From assembly GCF_904846615.1 (NCBI RefSeq), contig NZ_CAJHBK010000001.1:2170001-2234000 (forward strand): 64,000 bases of DNA. The letters run 5' to 3'. The position numbers and the translations under genes are program-made. Position 1 is the first letter of the stretch. Each line of letters opens with the position of its first letter. A model generated the notes under the pieces. The model was not told the DNA's origin. It saw only the letters and a program-made list of their open reading frames with translations, and did no database searches. Positions 8,704-17,148 of this stretch are shown piece after piece. Source of the stretch: Psychrobacter sp. JCM 18902. GTDB taxonomy: Bacteria; Pseudomonadota; Gammaproteobacteria; Pseudomonadales; Moraxellaceae.

Positions 8704-8842
8704 TTTAATTAATATTAATGTAACCATTTAGCTAACGATTGTTTTATAAATAAAAGCATCAGAAATATTCTAAATTGATTTAAAGATAACGGAATCCTGA
8801 TACATAAAATCATTTTTAATTTCAAATCTAAATATCAGGCAT

Positions 8843-8874
8843 AAAAAAAGGCCAGTTTATCACTGACCTTTTTT
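8843..8874. terminator. Bidirectional terminator downstream of OmpA-like gene
   Basis: AAAAAAAGGCCAGT, loop TTATC, then ACTGACCTTTTTT form a stem flanked by A and T runs. It lies just after the stop of the minus-strand OmpA-like gene. Confidence 0.8.
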
Positions 8875-8907
8875 AACACTATAATGACAGCTAAACCATC
8901 ATATGAA

Positions 8908-9561
8908 TTAACGTACGTTGTTTGGCGCATTGATGGTTAATTCAACACGGCGGTTTTGCTGACGACCATATTCGCTGCTGTTATCCGCAACTGGACGAGA
9001 CTCACCATAAGCGACGACATTGATACGGCTAGAAGCCACACCGCGTGCGCTTAAATAGTTGGCTACTGCATAAGCACGATCGCGTGACAGTTTCATGTTA
9101 TAAGCATCAGAACCTTTGCTATCAGTATGACCAGCAACGGTTATCGTGTTTTGGTTATACTCATTTAGCGTTGATGCAAGCTTATCAAGCGTTGGTCTAA
9201 ATGATGGGTTTAAAGACGCATCATCAAATGAGAACGTGATGTTGCCTGGCATTACTAGGTCAATATTACCGTTCGCATTTGGCGTAACGGTTACACCCGT
9301 ACCAGCCATTTGCTGCTCAAGCTGCTTGGCTTGACGCTCCATGTAGTAACCAACACCAGCACCCAAAGCTGCGCCAATCGCGGCATCACGACCTGTGTTA
9401 TCACCACCTGTTGCTTTTGAAATTGCACCGCCGCCTAAAGCACCTGCCAATGTACCAATGGCAGTTTTGTTCAAGCGTTGTTGTCCAGTGTTTGGATCAG
9501 TAGCACAACCGCTAAGAGCTAGACCTGACGCTACTGCTGCAATCATTAATGTATTACGCAT
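8908..9561 (-). CDS. OmpA-family lipoprotein with glycine zipper (YiaD-like)
   Basis: A 217-residue outer-membrane lipoprotein. Signal peptide with lipobox ALSGC (C19); a glycine/alanine-rich zipper segment at about 35-75 (GTLAGALGGGAISKATGG, then AIGAALGAGVGYY); and a C-terminal OmpA-like peptidoglycan-binding domain at about 100-212 with the expected VAGHTDSKGSDAYN and LSRDRAYAVANYL motifs, ending QNRRVEL. It probably tethers the outer membrane to the cell wall. Same architecture and length as E. coli YiaD. Single gene, with a terminator directly behind it. Confidence 0.88.
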   Translation of the reverse strand: MRNTLMIAAVASGLALSGCATDPNTGQQRLNKTAIGTLAGALGGGAISKATGGDNTGRDAAIGAALGAGVGYYMERQAKQLEQQMAGTGVTVTPNANGNIDLVMPGNITFSFDDASLNPSFRPTLDKLASTLNEYNQNTITVAGHTDSKGSDAYNMKLSRDRAYAVANYLSARGVASSRINVVAYGESRPVADNSSEYGRQQNRRVELTINAPNNVR

Positions 9562-9912
9562 AATATTTCCTCTTAAGTTTAAAAAATTATAGACAAAGTG
9601 TGCTTTTTATAAATATTTTCTGTTAATTCCATCTACATGCTTAATATACACTCGTCATTATTATGGCAATTACAATCTAATCATGTGTAATATTTTGTCA
9701 CACCTGTGTATGAGAAGTGCAGAATGATTTAATGAGACTTTCACAGTGATTGGATACGTTTGTGTTCTCACTTTTCACTACCCATTAGCGCAAGGTGTTA
9801 TCACAAGTCACGTTTACACTCGTACACTCTGAACCGTTTCTGCTAAAATTGTGCAATAAAACTGGCAATGAATCATTTATATACTAATAAGACTGACCGA
9901 AAAGGATTTAGC
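9562..9912. other. Intergenic region between divergent OmpA-like and acyltransferase genes
   Basis: About 350 bp that must hold promoters for both divergent genes. No gene, terminator or convincing operator was recognised. An AAGGA ribosome site for the acyltransferase lies at 9902-9906. Confidence 0.5.
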
Positions 9913-10875
9913 ATGCGATTGACATCCACTATTCGAAAAATACACGAACGCAACCCTAAATTAGGCAAAGCCGTTTCACTTGCGACAGCGACTGGGGTTA
10001 TTGCAGCCAACAGCTTCGGTGGTAGTATTCCCTTATGGTTAATGGGTGTCGGCAAAGTCATCACTGGTGCTCCTATCGCAGACAAAGCGGTCATCAAAAT
10101 CGCGACTTATTGGATCAGTAGCAACAGTGCCTTGATCGATGACATGTTGCCACGTAAAGATTGGCGCATCAGCTTACCCGATGACGTGCACATCAATGGC
10201 AAATATTTGCTGGTCAGCAATCATCAGTCTTGGGTCGATACCAGTATCGTGCAGTACATTAGTGAAAAACGCTTGCCATTGACACGGTTTTTTACCAAAT
10301 TTGAACTGATTTACATTCCGATTGTGGGTCAAGCCTTTTACTTTTTAGACTTCCCAATGATGCGTCGGCATTCTAAAGAAGCCGTCGCTAAAAATCCTGC
10401 TCTACAAGGCAAAGACATCGAAGAAGCCAAACGTGCCTGTGCCCTGTTAAAAGACAAACCTTTTACTTTGTTAAATTACTTAGAAGGCACGCGTTTCACC
10501 AAAGCCAAACATGCAAAGCAACAGTCTCCTTATACGCATTTATTGAAGCCACGGGCAGGCGGCCTATCTTTAGCCATTAACGCGCTAGGCGAAGACATCG
10601 ATGGCATGCTAGATATGACCATCGTTTATCCTGATGGTGTGCCAAGTTATAGTGATTTGTGGAAAGGTAACATCAAGCGTTTGGGCGTCGATGTGCGTTA
10701 TATTGAGATGCCTGATGCATTATTTAACGGTATTAAAAATGGTGGTTACGAAAATGATGACGCGGTAAAATCTCAAATGTTTGATTGGGTAGAGCAAATT
10801 TGGCAGCAAAAAGATCAGCGTATTACTGATATGTTGGCTGAGTTTGAAACAAACCCTAAAGCTCCGAGCGCTTAG
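9913..10875 (+). CDS. 1-acylglycerol-3-phosphate-type acyltransferase (YihG/PlsC-like)
   Basis: A 320-residue acyltransferase of the lysophospholipid acyltransferase superfamily, resembling YihG. The catalytic HX4D motif is NHQSWVD (H104, D109). The substrate-binding block LEGTRF lies at about 190-195, and FPMMRRHSKE at about 150 is typical of this subgroup. It probably transfers a fatty acyl chain onto lysophosphatidic acid or a related lysolipid at the inner membrane. The ATG at 9913 is chosen because AAGGA lies 6 bp upstream; a start 45 bp earlier has no ribosome site. Confidence 0.85.
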   Translation: MRLTSTIRKIHERNPKLGKAVSLATATGVIAANSFGGSIPLWLMGVGKVITGAPIADKAVIKIATYWISSNSALIDDMLPRKDWRISLPDDVHINGKYLLVSNHQSWVDTSIVQYISEKRLPLTRFFTKFELIYIPIVGQAFYFLDFPMMRRHSKEAVAKNPALQGKDIEEAKRACALLKDKPFTLLNYLEGTRFTKAKHAKQQSPYTHLLKPRAGGLSLAINALGEDIDGMLDMTIVYPDGVPSYSDLWKGNIKRLGVDVRYIEMPDALFNGIKNGGYENDDAVKSQMFDWVEQIWQQKDQRITDMLAEFETNPKAPSA

Positions 10876-11039
10876 AGACATCGTTAACAGAGCAACGGCA
10901 TACAACAGTGAATTACTTTAAGTCGTTTTAAAACTACGATCGAGCGCGGTTGTTTAAAATGCCGATTCGTAAATGCTGACTGTAAACCCCCACTCATAAA
11001 TGATAATGCGTAATTATAATGAAAGATGGGTTGTTTTTT

Positions 11040-11075
11040 GGCTCTATTCATTGATAATGTGAATAGTCATGAGCC
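11040..11075. other. Two-part hairpin upstream of the voltage-sensor-like gene
   Basis: GGCTC pairs with GAGCC and, inside it, TATTCA with TGAATA around loop TTGATAATG; the two stems are separated by the bulge GTCAT. It lies in the 289-bp gap between the acyltransferase and the next gene and has no following T run, so it is not a clear terminator. Confidence 0.35.
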
Positions 11076-11164
11076 CATGACTTTTTGACCGTTAGTGACT
11101 TGATAGCCCTGTACTATTTGAGCCGCTTATTTTTCGTGCTATTTATCATTTATAAGGTTTGACT

Positions 11165-12250
11165 GTGCCCGCTTCCTCTTCTACTAGCCTGCCTCTAGAC
11201 TCAGCGCCTGTATCCAATCAGCCGCCTAATAATACGCTGCCACCGCCAAACCGACCAACGCCAAATCGCTTAAAACTCACTTACGATATCGTGATGATTA
11301 TTGCCATCAGTATCGATCTATTATTGATTAGTATTGATGCTATCTTGATGAGTAGCTTTAGTAGCAATGCCGCAGGATGGCTCAGTATTAGCGATGCTCT
11401 CAATTGGTATCAAAATACCTTACATGAGCCTTTGCGTACCGCTGGTGGATTTTTTACCCTATTTTTGATCTTTGAGCTACTGCTACGTTGGGCGATTGCG
11501 ATTAAACAAAACGTCTACTATCGCTGGTTCTTTTTTCCTTTTGTACATTGGTATGAAGTATTGGGGTGCTTTCCGCAGCTGCGTGCCTTACGTTTATTCC
11601 GAGCGGTCATCATTGGGCGACGCTTATACCAGCTTGGTTACCAAGTGCTGCCGCAGCCATGGATCAATCGGATTAGGTTCTATATCGACTTATTACTAGA
11701 AGAGCTGTCCGACCGCGTTATATTGACGACTATCCAAAACTTTCGGCAGCAACTGACCGATCCTAAAACGCATAAATCTTTTATTGAATCAACGATAACT
11801 CGTAATCGTAACGAGATTGAGGCAGCAGTGCTGTCGATACTGCGCACAGAGCTAGCACCAAAACTGCAGGAGTTGACGGCATCATCAGGTGGCGGCAGTA
11901 TATTAGCCAGCGAGATGGGCAATGCTATTGAAGAGGGTTTGGCCAATACGCCTGAGCTGCGTCGCTACCTACGCATGATACCGATTGCCGGTAGCTTGAT
12001 TGAATCACAGTTGCAACACGTCGGGCACAATATAGGCGAAAATGTCGTTTACGCACTGAATAAACGCCTTCTAGACCCCGAACGCCTCGATTCATTGATG
12101 GTAGCGATTGCCAACGGCATTGCCAGTATCGATACGGATAATACTGCGTTAGATACCTTGATTTCGAGTATCATTGATGACAGTTTGACAGAATTTGAAG
12201 CGCAGGTAAAAGTGCAGCAGTGGAAGCATCAAGAGATGCTTCATCTATAA
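11165..12250 (+). CDS. Membrane protein with voltage-sensor-like N-terminus
   Basis: A 361-residue protein of uncertain function. A Pro/Ser/Thr-rich cytoplasmic start (1-35) precedes TM1 (about 40-62, DIVMIIAISIDLLLISIDA) and TM2 (about 92-112, FFTLFLIFELLLRWAIAIKQ). A hydrophobic stretch follows (FFFPFVHWYEVLGCFPQ), then a regularly spaced arginine run LRALRLFRAVIIGRRL. That order resembles S1-S4 of voltage-gated ion channels, but no pore helix or selectivity filter follows. The C-terminal 200 residues are soluble and helical. I prefer the GTG at 11165, 7 bp from AAGG; a TTG at 11159 is too close to it. The function assignment is inference only. Confidence 0.65.
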   Translation: MPASSSTSLPLDSAPVSNQPPNNTLPPPNRPTPNRLKLTYDIVMIIAISIDLLLISIDAILMSSFSSNAAGWLSISDALNWYQNTLHEPLRTAGGFFTLFLIFELLLRWAIAIKQNVYYRWFFFPFVHWYEVLGCFPQLRALRLFRAVIIGRRLYQLGYQVLPQPWINRIRFYIDLLLEELSDRVILTTIQNFRQQLTDPKTHKSFIESTITRNRNEIEAAVLSILRTELAPKLQELTASSGGGSILASEMGNAIEEGLANTPELRRYLRMIPIAGSLIESQLQHVGHNIGENVVYALNKRLLDPERLDSLMVAIANGIASIDTDNTALDTLISSIIDDSLTEFEAQVKVQQWKHQEMLHL

Positions 12251-12269
12251 TCCATACTGCTAATAGCAC

Positions 12270-12297
12270 GCCCTGCCTAAAAAACATTAGGCAGGGC
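12270..12297. terminator. Strong perfect hairpin between membrane-protein gene and minC
   Basis: GCCCTGCCTAA, loop AAAACA, TTAGGCAGGGC: an 11-bp perfect stem just after the upstream gene. No T run follows on either strand, so it may be a transcript-end stabiliser rather than a classical intrinsic terminator. Confidence 0.5.
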
Positions 12298-12376
12298 AAG
12301 CAAATGAATGGTATGACTCGATAATAAAAACAACACCGTGAATACAGCGACAGAATTATCTCTTGAGGATTTATAT

Positions 12377-13270
12377 ATGACAGTTTCAGACAACGACAGC
12401 CAAGGCTCGAGCGCCGCGCCAGCATTACCAGCATTGGCATTTTATGGCAAGATGCTGACTTTTTCACGTTTGCAATTTAGCACAGATGATTTAAGTGCGA
12501 TAGACGACCAGCTTGCCGCAACGCTTAGTAATAAATCTAGCAATATCCCTATCCTTATCGATAGCGAGGTTGAACAGGATCTCTCAGCATTGGTAGAGCT
12601 TTTATGGTCGTGGGGCTTACAACCTATTGGCGTCGTGACTGGCACACTAGATGCGCAAGCCCGTGAACAGCGATTGGCCATCTTCCCTGCTGATGGCAAA
12701 CGTATTGAGCGTATATTACCTAGCAAGAAAGCTGCAGCTCAAGTAAGCAAAGCTCCCGATGATAAACATACAGAATCAGCCAGTACCAATTCAGACAGTA
12801 CCAATTCAGACAGTACCAATTCAACCAGTAACAATTCAGACAGCACCAATGATACTGCAGCCATCAGCGAGTCAAACACAGAAACAACGATAGCAACCAC
12901 CACATCAGAGACATTGGTGAGCGCTGAGCATATTACCAGCCTAATTTACGATCAAATGCTACGTTCAGGACAAAGCCTAAATCACGTGGGCGGTGATTTG
13001 ATTTTGACCAATAGTGTCAATAGCGGGGCGGAAGCGATTACCGATAATAGCTTGCACGTTTACGGTCGTGCCCAAGGTCGCTTGGTTGCTGGCGCTACTG
13101 GTGACAAAGATGCTCGTATTTTTTGTCAAGTTTTTAACCCTTCTTTGGTGTCAGTAGCGGGAACTTATTGCTTACGAGACAACTTACCTGAGCACGTGAT
13201 TGACAAATCTGTACAAGTAAGATTTGTAGAAGGTGAAGGCTTAGTATTTACGGTAATGGATGACGCTTAA
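12377..13270 (+). CDS. minC: Septum site-determining protein MinC
   Basis: 297 residues. MinC inhibits FtsZ ring assembly away from midcell and is recruited to the membrane by MinD. The N-terminal FtsZ-binding domain occupies about 1-115. The C-terminal right-handed beta-helix domain that binds MinD and dimerises occupies about 190-297; visible motifs are LRSGQSLNHVGGDLIL, then VYGRAQGRLVAGATGDKDAR and IFCQVFNPSLVSVAG. Between them is a Ser/Thr/Asn-rich linker of about 75 residues, much longer than in E. coli MinC (231 residues in all), made partly by a 15-bp tandem repeat. The start is the ATG at 12377, 7 bp from GAGGA. minD follows after an unusually long 451-bp gap. Confidence 0.92.
   Translation: MTVSDNDSQGSSAAPALPALAFYGKMLTFSRLQFSTDDLSAIDDQLAATLSNKSSNIPILIDSEVEQDLSALVELLWSWGLQPIGVVTGTLDAQAREQRLAIFPADGKRIERILPSKKAAAQVSKAPDDKHTESASTNSDSTNSDSTNSTSNNSDSTNDTAAISESNTETTIATTTSETLVSAEHITSLIYDQMLRSGQSLNHVGGDLILTNSVNSGAEAITDNSLHVYGRAQGRLVAGATGDKDARIFCQVFNPSLVSVAGTYCLRDNLPEHVIDKSVQVRFVEGEGLVFTVMDDA
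12781..12855 (+). repeat. 15-bp tandem repeat inside minC (five units)
   Basis: Five adjacent 15-bp units, the first two identical (CAGTACCAATTCAGA) and the next three diverged by a few bases. The array encodes repeated Ser-Thr-Asn-Ser-Asp in the interdomain linker. A whole-codon period keeps the frame open when copy number changes. Confidence 0.9.
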
Positions 13271-13721
13271 ATTCTTTTGCCGTTAAGAACAATAGATGCG
13301 TCCGTGATTTTTATAAATGTAAACAGGCTAAGCCGATTTTCATCATACATGACGCTTATCAAAAAACGTTTATTAGAAAATCTCAACAGTAGACGTTTAG
13401 ACAGCACATTTAATATTATAGTAAGTTTATTTAACAAAACTGTTCTATGATGAATCGCTAGCTCTGCCACTATCTACACTACTCGTCAGCGTCTATTTTA
13501 TTATTCACAATAGGCAATATTGACCAGAAAATTCTAGGTAGCAGCGCTTTGTGATCCATATATAAGCTGTTTTTCTGCTTTACTATGGACGTGCTATAAA
13601 TTTTTGTTTATTTATGCTAGGCTACCTTCGCAGGTAGTGTATATATAGCATGTGAATAATGTGCAATTGCGCTATTTTTTTATATAAAAGATATCCCATT
13701 GATTCATAGGAGTGTGCCATT
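13271..13721. other. Long minC-minD intergenic region
   Basis: 451 bp without a supported gene. It holds a small perfect hairpin CTACCT-TCGC-AGGTAG at 13622-13637, an AT-rich run, and the AGGAG ribosome site for minD at 13708-13712. A separate minD promoter is likely, but no convincing -35/-10 pair was found. Confidence 0.5.
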
Positions 13722-14537
13722 GTGGCGAAGATAGTTGTAATCACTTCAGGTAAAGGCGGTGTGGGCAAAACCACGACAAGTGCCTCTTTTGCCGCAGGTT
13801 TAGCATTGCGTGGCTATAAGACAGTCGTTATCGATTTTGATGTAGGTCTACGTAATCTAGACTTAATCATGGGTTGTGAAAACCGAATTGTTTATGATTT
13901 TGTTGATGTCATCACTGGTAGCGCACGCTTGTCGCAAGCACTGGTCAAAGACAAACAGCTTGAAAACTTGTATATCCTACCCGCCAGTCAAACGCGTGAT
14001 AAAGACGCCCTGACAGACGAAGGGGTGGCAGAGGTCATGTCTGAGCTGTCTAAACAGTTCGACTATATTATCTGTGATTCACCAGCTGGTATTGAGCGCG
14101 GTGCACAACTCGCCATGTATCATGCTGATGAAGCGATCATCGTCACTAACCCTGAGATTTCTTCAGTGCGTGACTCAGACCGTATTATTGGTATCTTGCA
14201 AAGCCAGACCAAAAAGGTTGAAGAAAACCAAGGCTCTGTACGTGAGCATTTGATTATTACTCGTTATAATGCTGAGCGCGCAGCAGCCAACGAGATGATG
14301 GACATTGATACCATTTCAAATGATATCCTAAAAGTTCCGTTACTTGGGGTTGTTCCTGAAAGTCACTCAGTGCTTGAAGCATCTAACCATGGTGAGCCTG
14401 TCATTCATTATACCGATTCAGTTGCTGGTCAATGTTATGATGACATCGTCGCCCGCTTCTTAGGTGAAGAACGCCCACTACGTCATATTGACGTGAAGAA
14501 AAAGAGTCTATTACAGCGCTGGTTTGGAGGTCAATGA
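13722..14537 (+). CDS. minD: Septum site-determining ATPase MinD
   Basis: 271 residues, the normal length. MinD is a membrane-bound ParA-type ATPase that carries MinC to the membrane and oscillates with MinE. The deviant Walker A motif is KGGVGKTT at the N-terminus ([16 protein letters not shown]). The switch region is [18 protein letters not shown], and Walker B-like CDSPAGIE is near residue 120. The C-terminus [12 protein letters not shown] is the amphipathic membrane-targeting helix. It starts with GTG, 9 bp after AGGAG. The stop overlaps the minE start (ATGA). Confidence 0.97.
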   Translation: MAKIVVITSGKGGVGKTTTSASFAAGLALRGYKTVVIDFDVGLRNLDLIMGCENRIVYDFVDVITGSARLSQALVKDKQLENLYILPASQTRDKDALTDEGVAEVMSELSKQFDYIICDSPAGIERGAQLAMYHADEAIIVTNPEISSVRDSDRIIGILQSQTKKVEENQGSVREHLIITRYNAERAAANEMMDIDTISNDILKVPLLGVVPESHSVLEASNHGEPVIHYTDSVAGQCYDDIVARFLGEERPLRHIDVKKKSLLQRWFGGQ

Positions 14538-14827
14538 TGACGAAGAAAAAAGGATTTTGGAGTAGCCTATTTGGTACTGACGACAGTGGTAGCGCAGGTA
14601 GCGCTAATATGGCTACTGAGCGTCTTAAGGTTATCGTTGCGAGCGAAAATCGCTTAAATAACCGCTTAACAGCTGATCGTATCGAAAAAATGAAACGTGA
14701 GATTTTAGAAGTGGTCAACAAATATGTCAATGGCGTACAGATTGATGATGTGAATATCAATCATCGTTCTGAGGACAGCCTAGACGTATTAGAGATGAAT
14801 ATCAGTCTACCTGAACACAAAAAATAA
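14534..14827 (+). CDS. minE: Cell division topological specificity factor MinE
   Basis: 97 residues. MinE stimulates the MinD ATPase and drives pole-to-pole oscillation. The N-terminal amphipathic membrane-binding segment is [11 protein letters not shown]. The anti-MinCD helix region [14 protein letters not shown] and the C-terminal dimerisation domain ending [10 protein letters not shown] are present. Translation is coupled to minD through the overlapping ATGA; a second ATG directly follows. An intrinsic terminator lies 23 bp downstream, ending the minDE transcript. Confidence 0.96.
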   Translation: MMTKKKGFWSSLFGTDDSGSAGSANMATERLKVIVASENRLNNRLTADRIEKMKREILEVVNKYVNGVQIDDVNINHRSEDSLDVLEMNISLPEHKK

Positions 14828-14849
14828 GCGCTGTCTTAGAAAAACAAAA

Positions 14850-14882
14850 AAGCCCTAAGTATCATAACTTAGGGCTTTTTTA
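14850..14882 (+). terminator. Intrinsic terminator after minE
   Basis: AAGCCCTAAGT, loop ATCATA, ACTTAGGGCTT, then a T run: an 11-bp perfect stem. The A run on the other side lets it also serve the convergent cytochrome b561 gene. Confidence 0.92.
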
Positions 14883-14936
14883 TATTGCATGAAATAGTAA
14901 GTTTACCTATAGCAGCCTACGATTATTTTGATACCA

Positions 14937-15464
14937 TTATTTTATACGCGCTATTAAATTGTCTTTTTTGACAAACTGATGATATAGAGCAGCACCGATA
15001 TGAATAAGTGTAAAGGCAATAATGGTCGGCCAAATAATATCAGTATGCAGGTCATTATAAAAGCGTGCCAACCCTCTATCTGGTGTGACAAATACAGGGA
15101 TTTGAAACAAGCCAAAAATATCGACGGAGCGTCCACCATAAACGGACATCAGCAAACCAGCTATTGGCATTGCAATTAATAAGGCATATAAGCCAAAATG
15201 CGACAGTTTAGAGACTAATAACTGCCACTTTGGCATCGGTACAGGTGGCGGCGCCTTAATAAATACACGATTAAGCACCCGTGCTATCATCCAACATAAC
15301 AAACTAATACCAAACGCTTTATGCAACCCAATATAAAGATTGTTATCCAGATTATCGTACAACAGAATCATTATCCACGTAACCAACAGTAAAACTGCAC
15401 TGATCCAGTGAAATATCCGGCTGCTGACTGGCCACTTTGACACATTTGAATTGCTACTATTCAT
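14937..15464 (-). CDS. Cytochrome b561 family membrane protein
   Basis: A 175-residue four-helix membrane cytochrome of the bacterial b561 (CybB/YodB) type. Histidine candidates for haem ligation are placed as expected: SRIFHWISAVLL in TM1, IGLHKAFG in TM2, SHFGLYALL in TM3 and LIHIGAALYHQF in TM4. It probably passes electrons between quinol and a periplasmic or membrane acceptor; the partner is unknown. The start at 15464 is chosen because AGGACAGCTC precedes the ATG on the minus strand. Upstream GTG/ATG codons at 15488/15485 would only add a short non-conserved extension. Confidence 0.85.
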   Translation of the reverse strand: MNSSNSNVSKWPVSSRIFHWISAVLLLVTWIMILLYDNLDNNLYIGLHKAFGISLLCWMIARVLNRVFIKAPPPVPMPKWQLLVSKLSHFGLYALLIAMPIAGLLMSVYGGRSVDIFGLFQIPVFVTPDRGLARFYNDLHTDIIWPTIIAFTLIHIGAALYHQFVKKDNLIARIK

Positions 15465-15610
15465 GAGCTGTCCTATTACCCTCATCACTAATTATCTATC
15501 ATCAATGTTATAGACAAAATAACCACTCATTCAACGATTAGCAATTATCAAAGTAATTGGGTAACCCTATTTCTCTGATAGTAGAAATAAACCCTGATAT
15601 AAGCGAGATG

Positions 15611-16126
15611 CTATCTGTCTAAATCGACCAATTGATGCGCAATTTTGTCTAAGTCGGGCACCAAATAAGCCTTATCATCAATCATAACCGTTTGGAAAAG
15701 ATAGGATAGCATAACGTTTTCATCAAAAGGTAGGGCTGTTTTGTCGCTGTCTATATTATCGGCATGCTTAGGGCTGTTAAATTGCTCAGGAACGTCAATA
15801 TCTTTAACCTCAGAAATACGCACTTGTCGGTGGTGCAGCTCGCCTGCCGTTTGTAAAGCTAAGCGATGATCGGTAGTATTGCCCTCTAATACAATCATGG
15901 TATCTGGCATTTGATCCTGTGGTAGCAGATGACATACCACTACCTTTTGCTGCTGCCATTCATAGGTTGCCGTGCGCTCATTATAATCATCCACACTCAA
16001 AATTAGGCTGCTTGGAATAAGCCAGTCAGGTTGGTCAAACGCTGGCACAATAGTGACATCAAGCATACCGTTATTTGTGGTCAGTAAACTCACTGCCTCA
16101 AACGAATGTTTCAAAATTTGTTTCAT
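15611..16126 (-). CDS. chpC: ChpC-like CheW-domain protein
   Basis: 171 residues, the last gene of the Pil-Chp cluster. Sequence similarity to CheW is faint: a short beta-rich N-terminus (FEAVSLLTTNNGMLDVTIVP) and a final segment IDDKAYLVPDLDKIAHQL. Position and length match Pseudomonas chpC, which encodes a CheW-like linker and follows chpB. A role as a second receptor-kinase adaptor for the ChpA pathway is inferred mainly from context. There is a 17-bp gap to chpB. Confidence 0.6.
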   Translation of the reverse strand: MKQILKHSFEAVSLLTTNNGMLDVTIVPAFDQPDWLIPSSLILSVDDYNERTATYEWQQQKVVVCHLLPQDQMPDTMIVLEGNTTDHRLALQTAGELHHRQVRISEVKDIDVPEQFNSPKHADNIDSDKTALPFDENVMLSYLFQTVMIDDKAYLVPDLDKIAHQLVDLDR

Positions 16127-16143
16127 ACATCGCTCACAATCAG

Positions 16144-17148
16144 TTAATGCAAAGAGGCTACTACTAATCTTTCATCAATATAATCTGTTAGTTTTTGTGC
16201 TAAATCCGCTGGACTGCCAATAAAACCACAATACCCTGAATCAATAATCGCCTGAGGTTGACTTGGGCAAGCGCTTAAGCTGGGATCTTGTACCCACAAT
16301 TGACTGTTGTTTTCTTGAATGAGATCCAGATACTGCGAACCATCATTACCCATGCCAGAAAATATAATATTGATAAGCTCGCTACCATAAACGTCGCTGG
16401 TGTTTTTGAGAATCTGACCAATCGCGGGCTTATACTCACCCTCCCAAGCTTGCTCTAGCAATATGACTCGACCGGTAGAGTCACAAACAATCTGCTTATC
16501 AATAGGAGCTATAAGACACTGGCCTGCTCTTAAACGCTGCGAAGAAGTAATCACCTGACAATGCCAGTCATTATGGCGATTCAGGATGCGTGGCAGTGTG
16601 CCAATCATCGTTTTATTAAAATGGTGCGCCAGTAAAATACATACCGGTAGCGTCGCCGACAAGTTATCCAAAAATTCTTTTATAGCGCTCGGCCCACCCA
16701 TAGAAGCACCCAAAAATACTACGTAGCGCCAGTCTGCATCAGCATTATCAGGTTTGTGCACGGGTGCATCCATTAAAACGGGTAATGCCAGCATATGTGC
16801 CAGCTTACGCTTTAATTTGCGCTGCCATTTGGCGTATTGCGGCGCTTCATTTAGATAAGGTGCTTGACTAAAACCCACCAACACCGCAGCAGGTTTAGAT
16901 GCCGTGGTCGCGGCTACCACACTGTCGTCGTAATCACTATCTATTAGCCAGATGTCAATAGAGGTATCAGAGCGCCCCTGTTTTTCTTGCAGTTGCGCCC
17001 GTGACATACAGCCAACAAGGCTAAAACCACAACTGCGTACAGTATCTGAAAAGGCCATACGCTGATGATGGTCTTCTGCCACTACCATCACCTTAATATC
17101 ATCCTTGTTTTTTCCTCTTAGCGCCAAGACACGTGCATTATCCTTCAT
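16144..17148 (-). CDS. chpB: ChpB, CheB-type receptor methylesterase
   Basis: 334 residues. The C-terminal CheB esterase domain (about 140-330) should remove methyl groups from the PilJ receptor. The catalytic triad is visible: S149 in FLGASMGG, H175 or H176 in LLAHHFNK, and D269 in SGMGNDG. The N-terminal about 110 residues resemble a degenerate receiver (VMVVAEDHHQRMAF, IDIWLIDSDYDD) with an aspartate at 70 in the expected strand, but the acidic pocket is poor, so phosphorylation control is doubtful. The start overlaps the chpA stop by 11 bp. Confidence 0.88.
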   Translation of the reverse strand: MKDNARVLALRGKNKDDIKVMVVAEDHHQRMAFSDTVRSCGFSLVGCMSRAQLQEKQGRSDTSIDIWLIDSDYDDSVVAATTASKPAAVLVGFSQAPYLNEAPQYAKWQRKLKRKLAHMLALPVLMDAPVHKPDNADADWRYVVFLGASMGGPSAIKEFLDNLSATLPVCILLAHHFNKTMIGTLPRILNRHNDWHCQVITSSQRLRAGQCLIAPIDKQIVCDSTGRVILLEQAWEGEYKPAIGQILKNTSDVYGSELINIIFSGMGNDGSQYLDLIQENNSQLWVQDPSLSACPSQPQAIIDSGYCGFIGSPADLAQKLTDYIDERLVVASLH

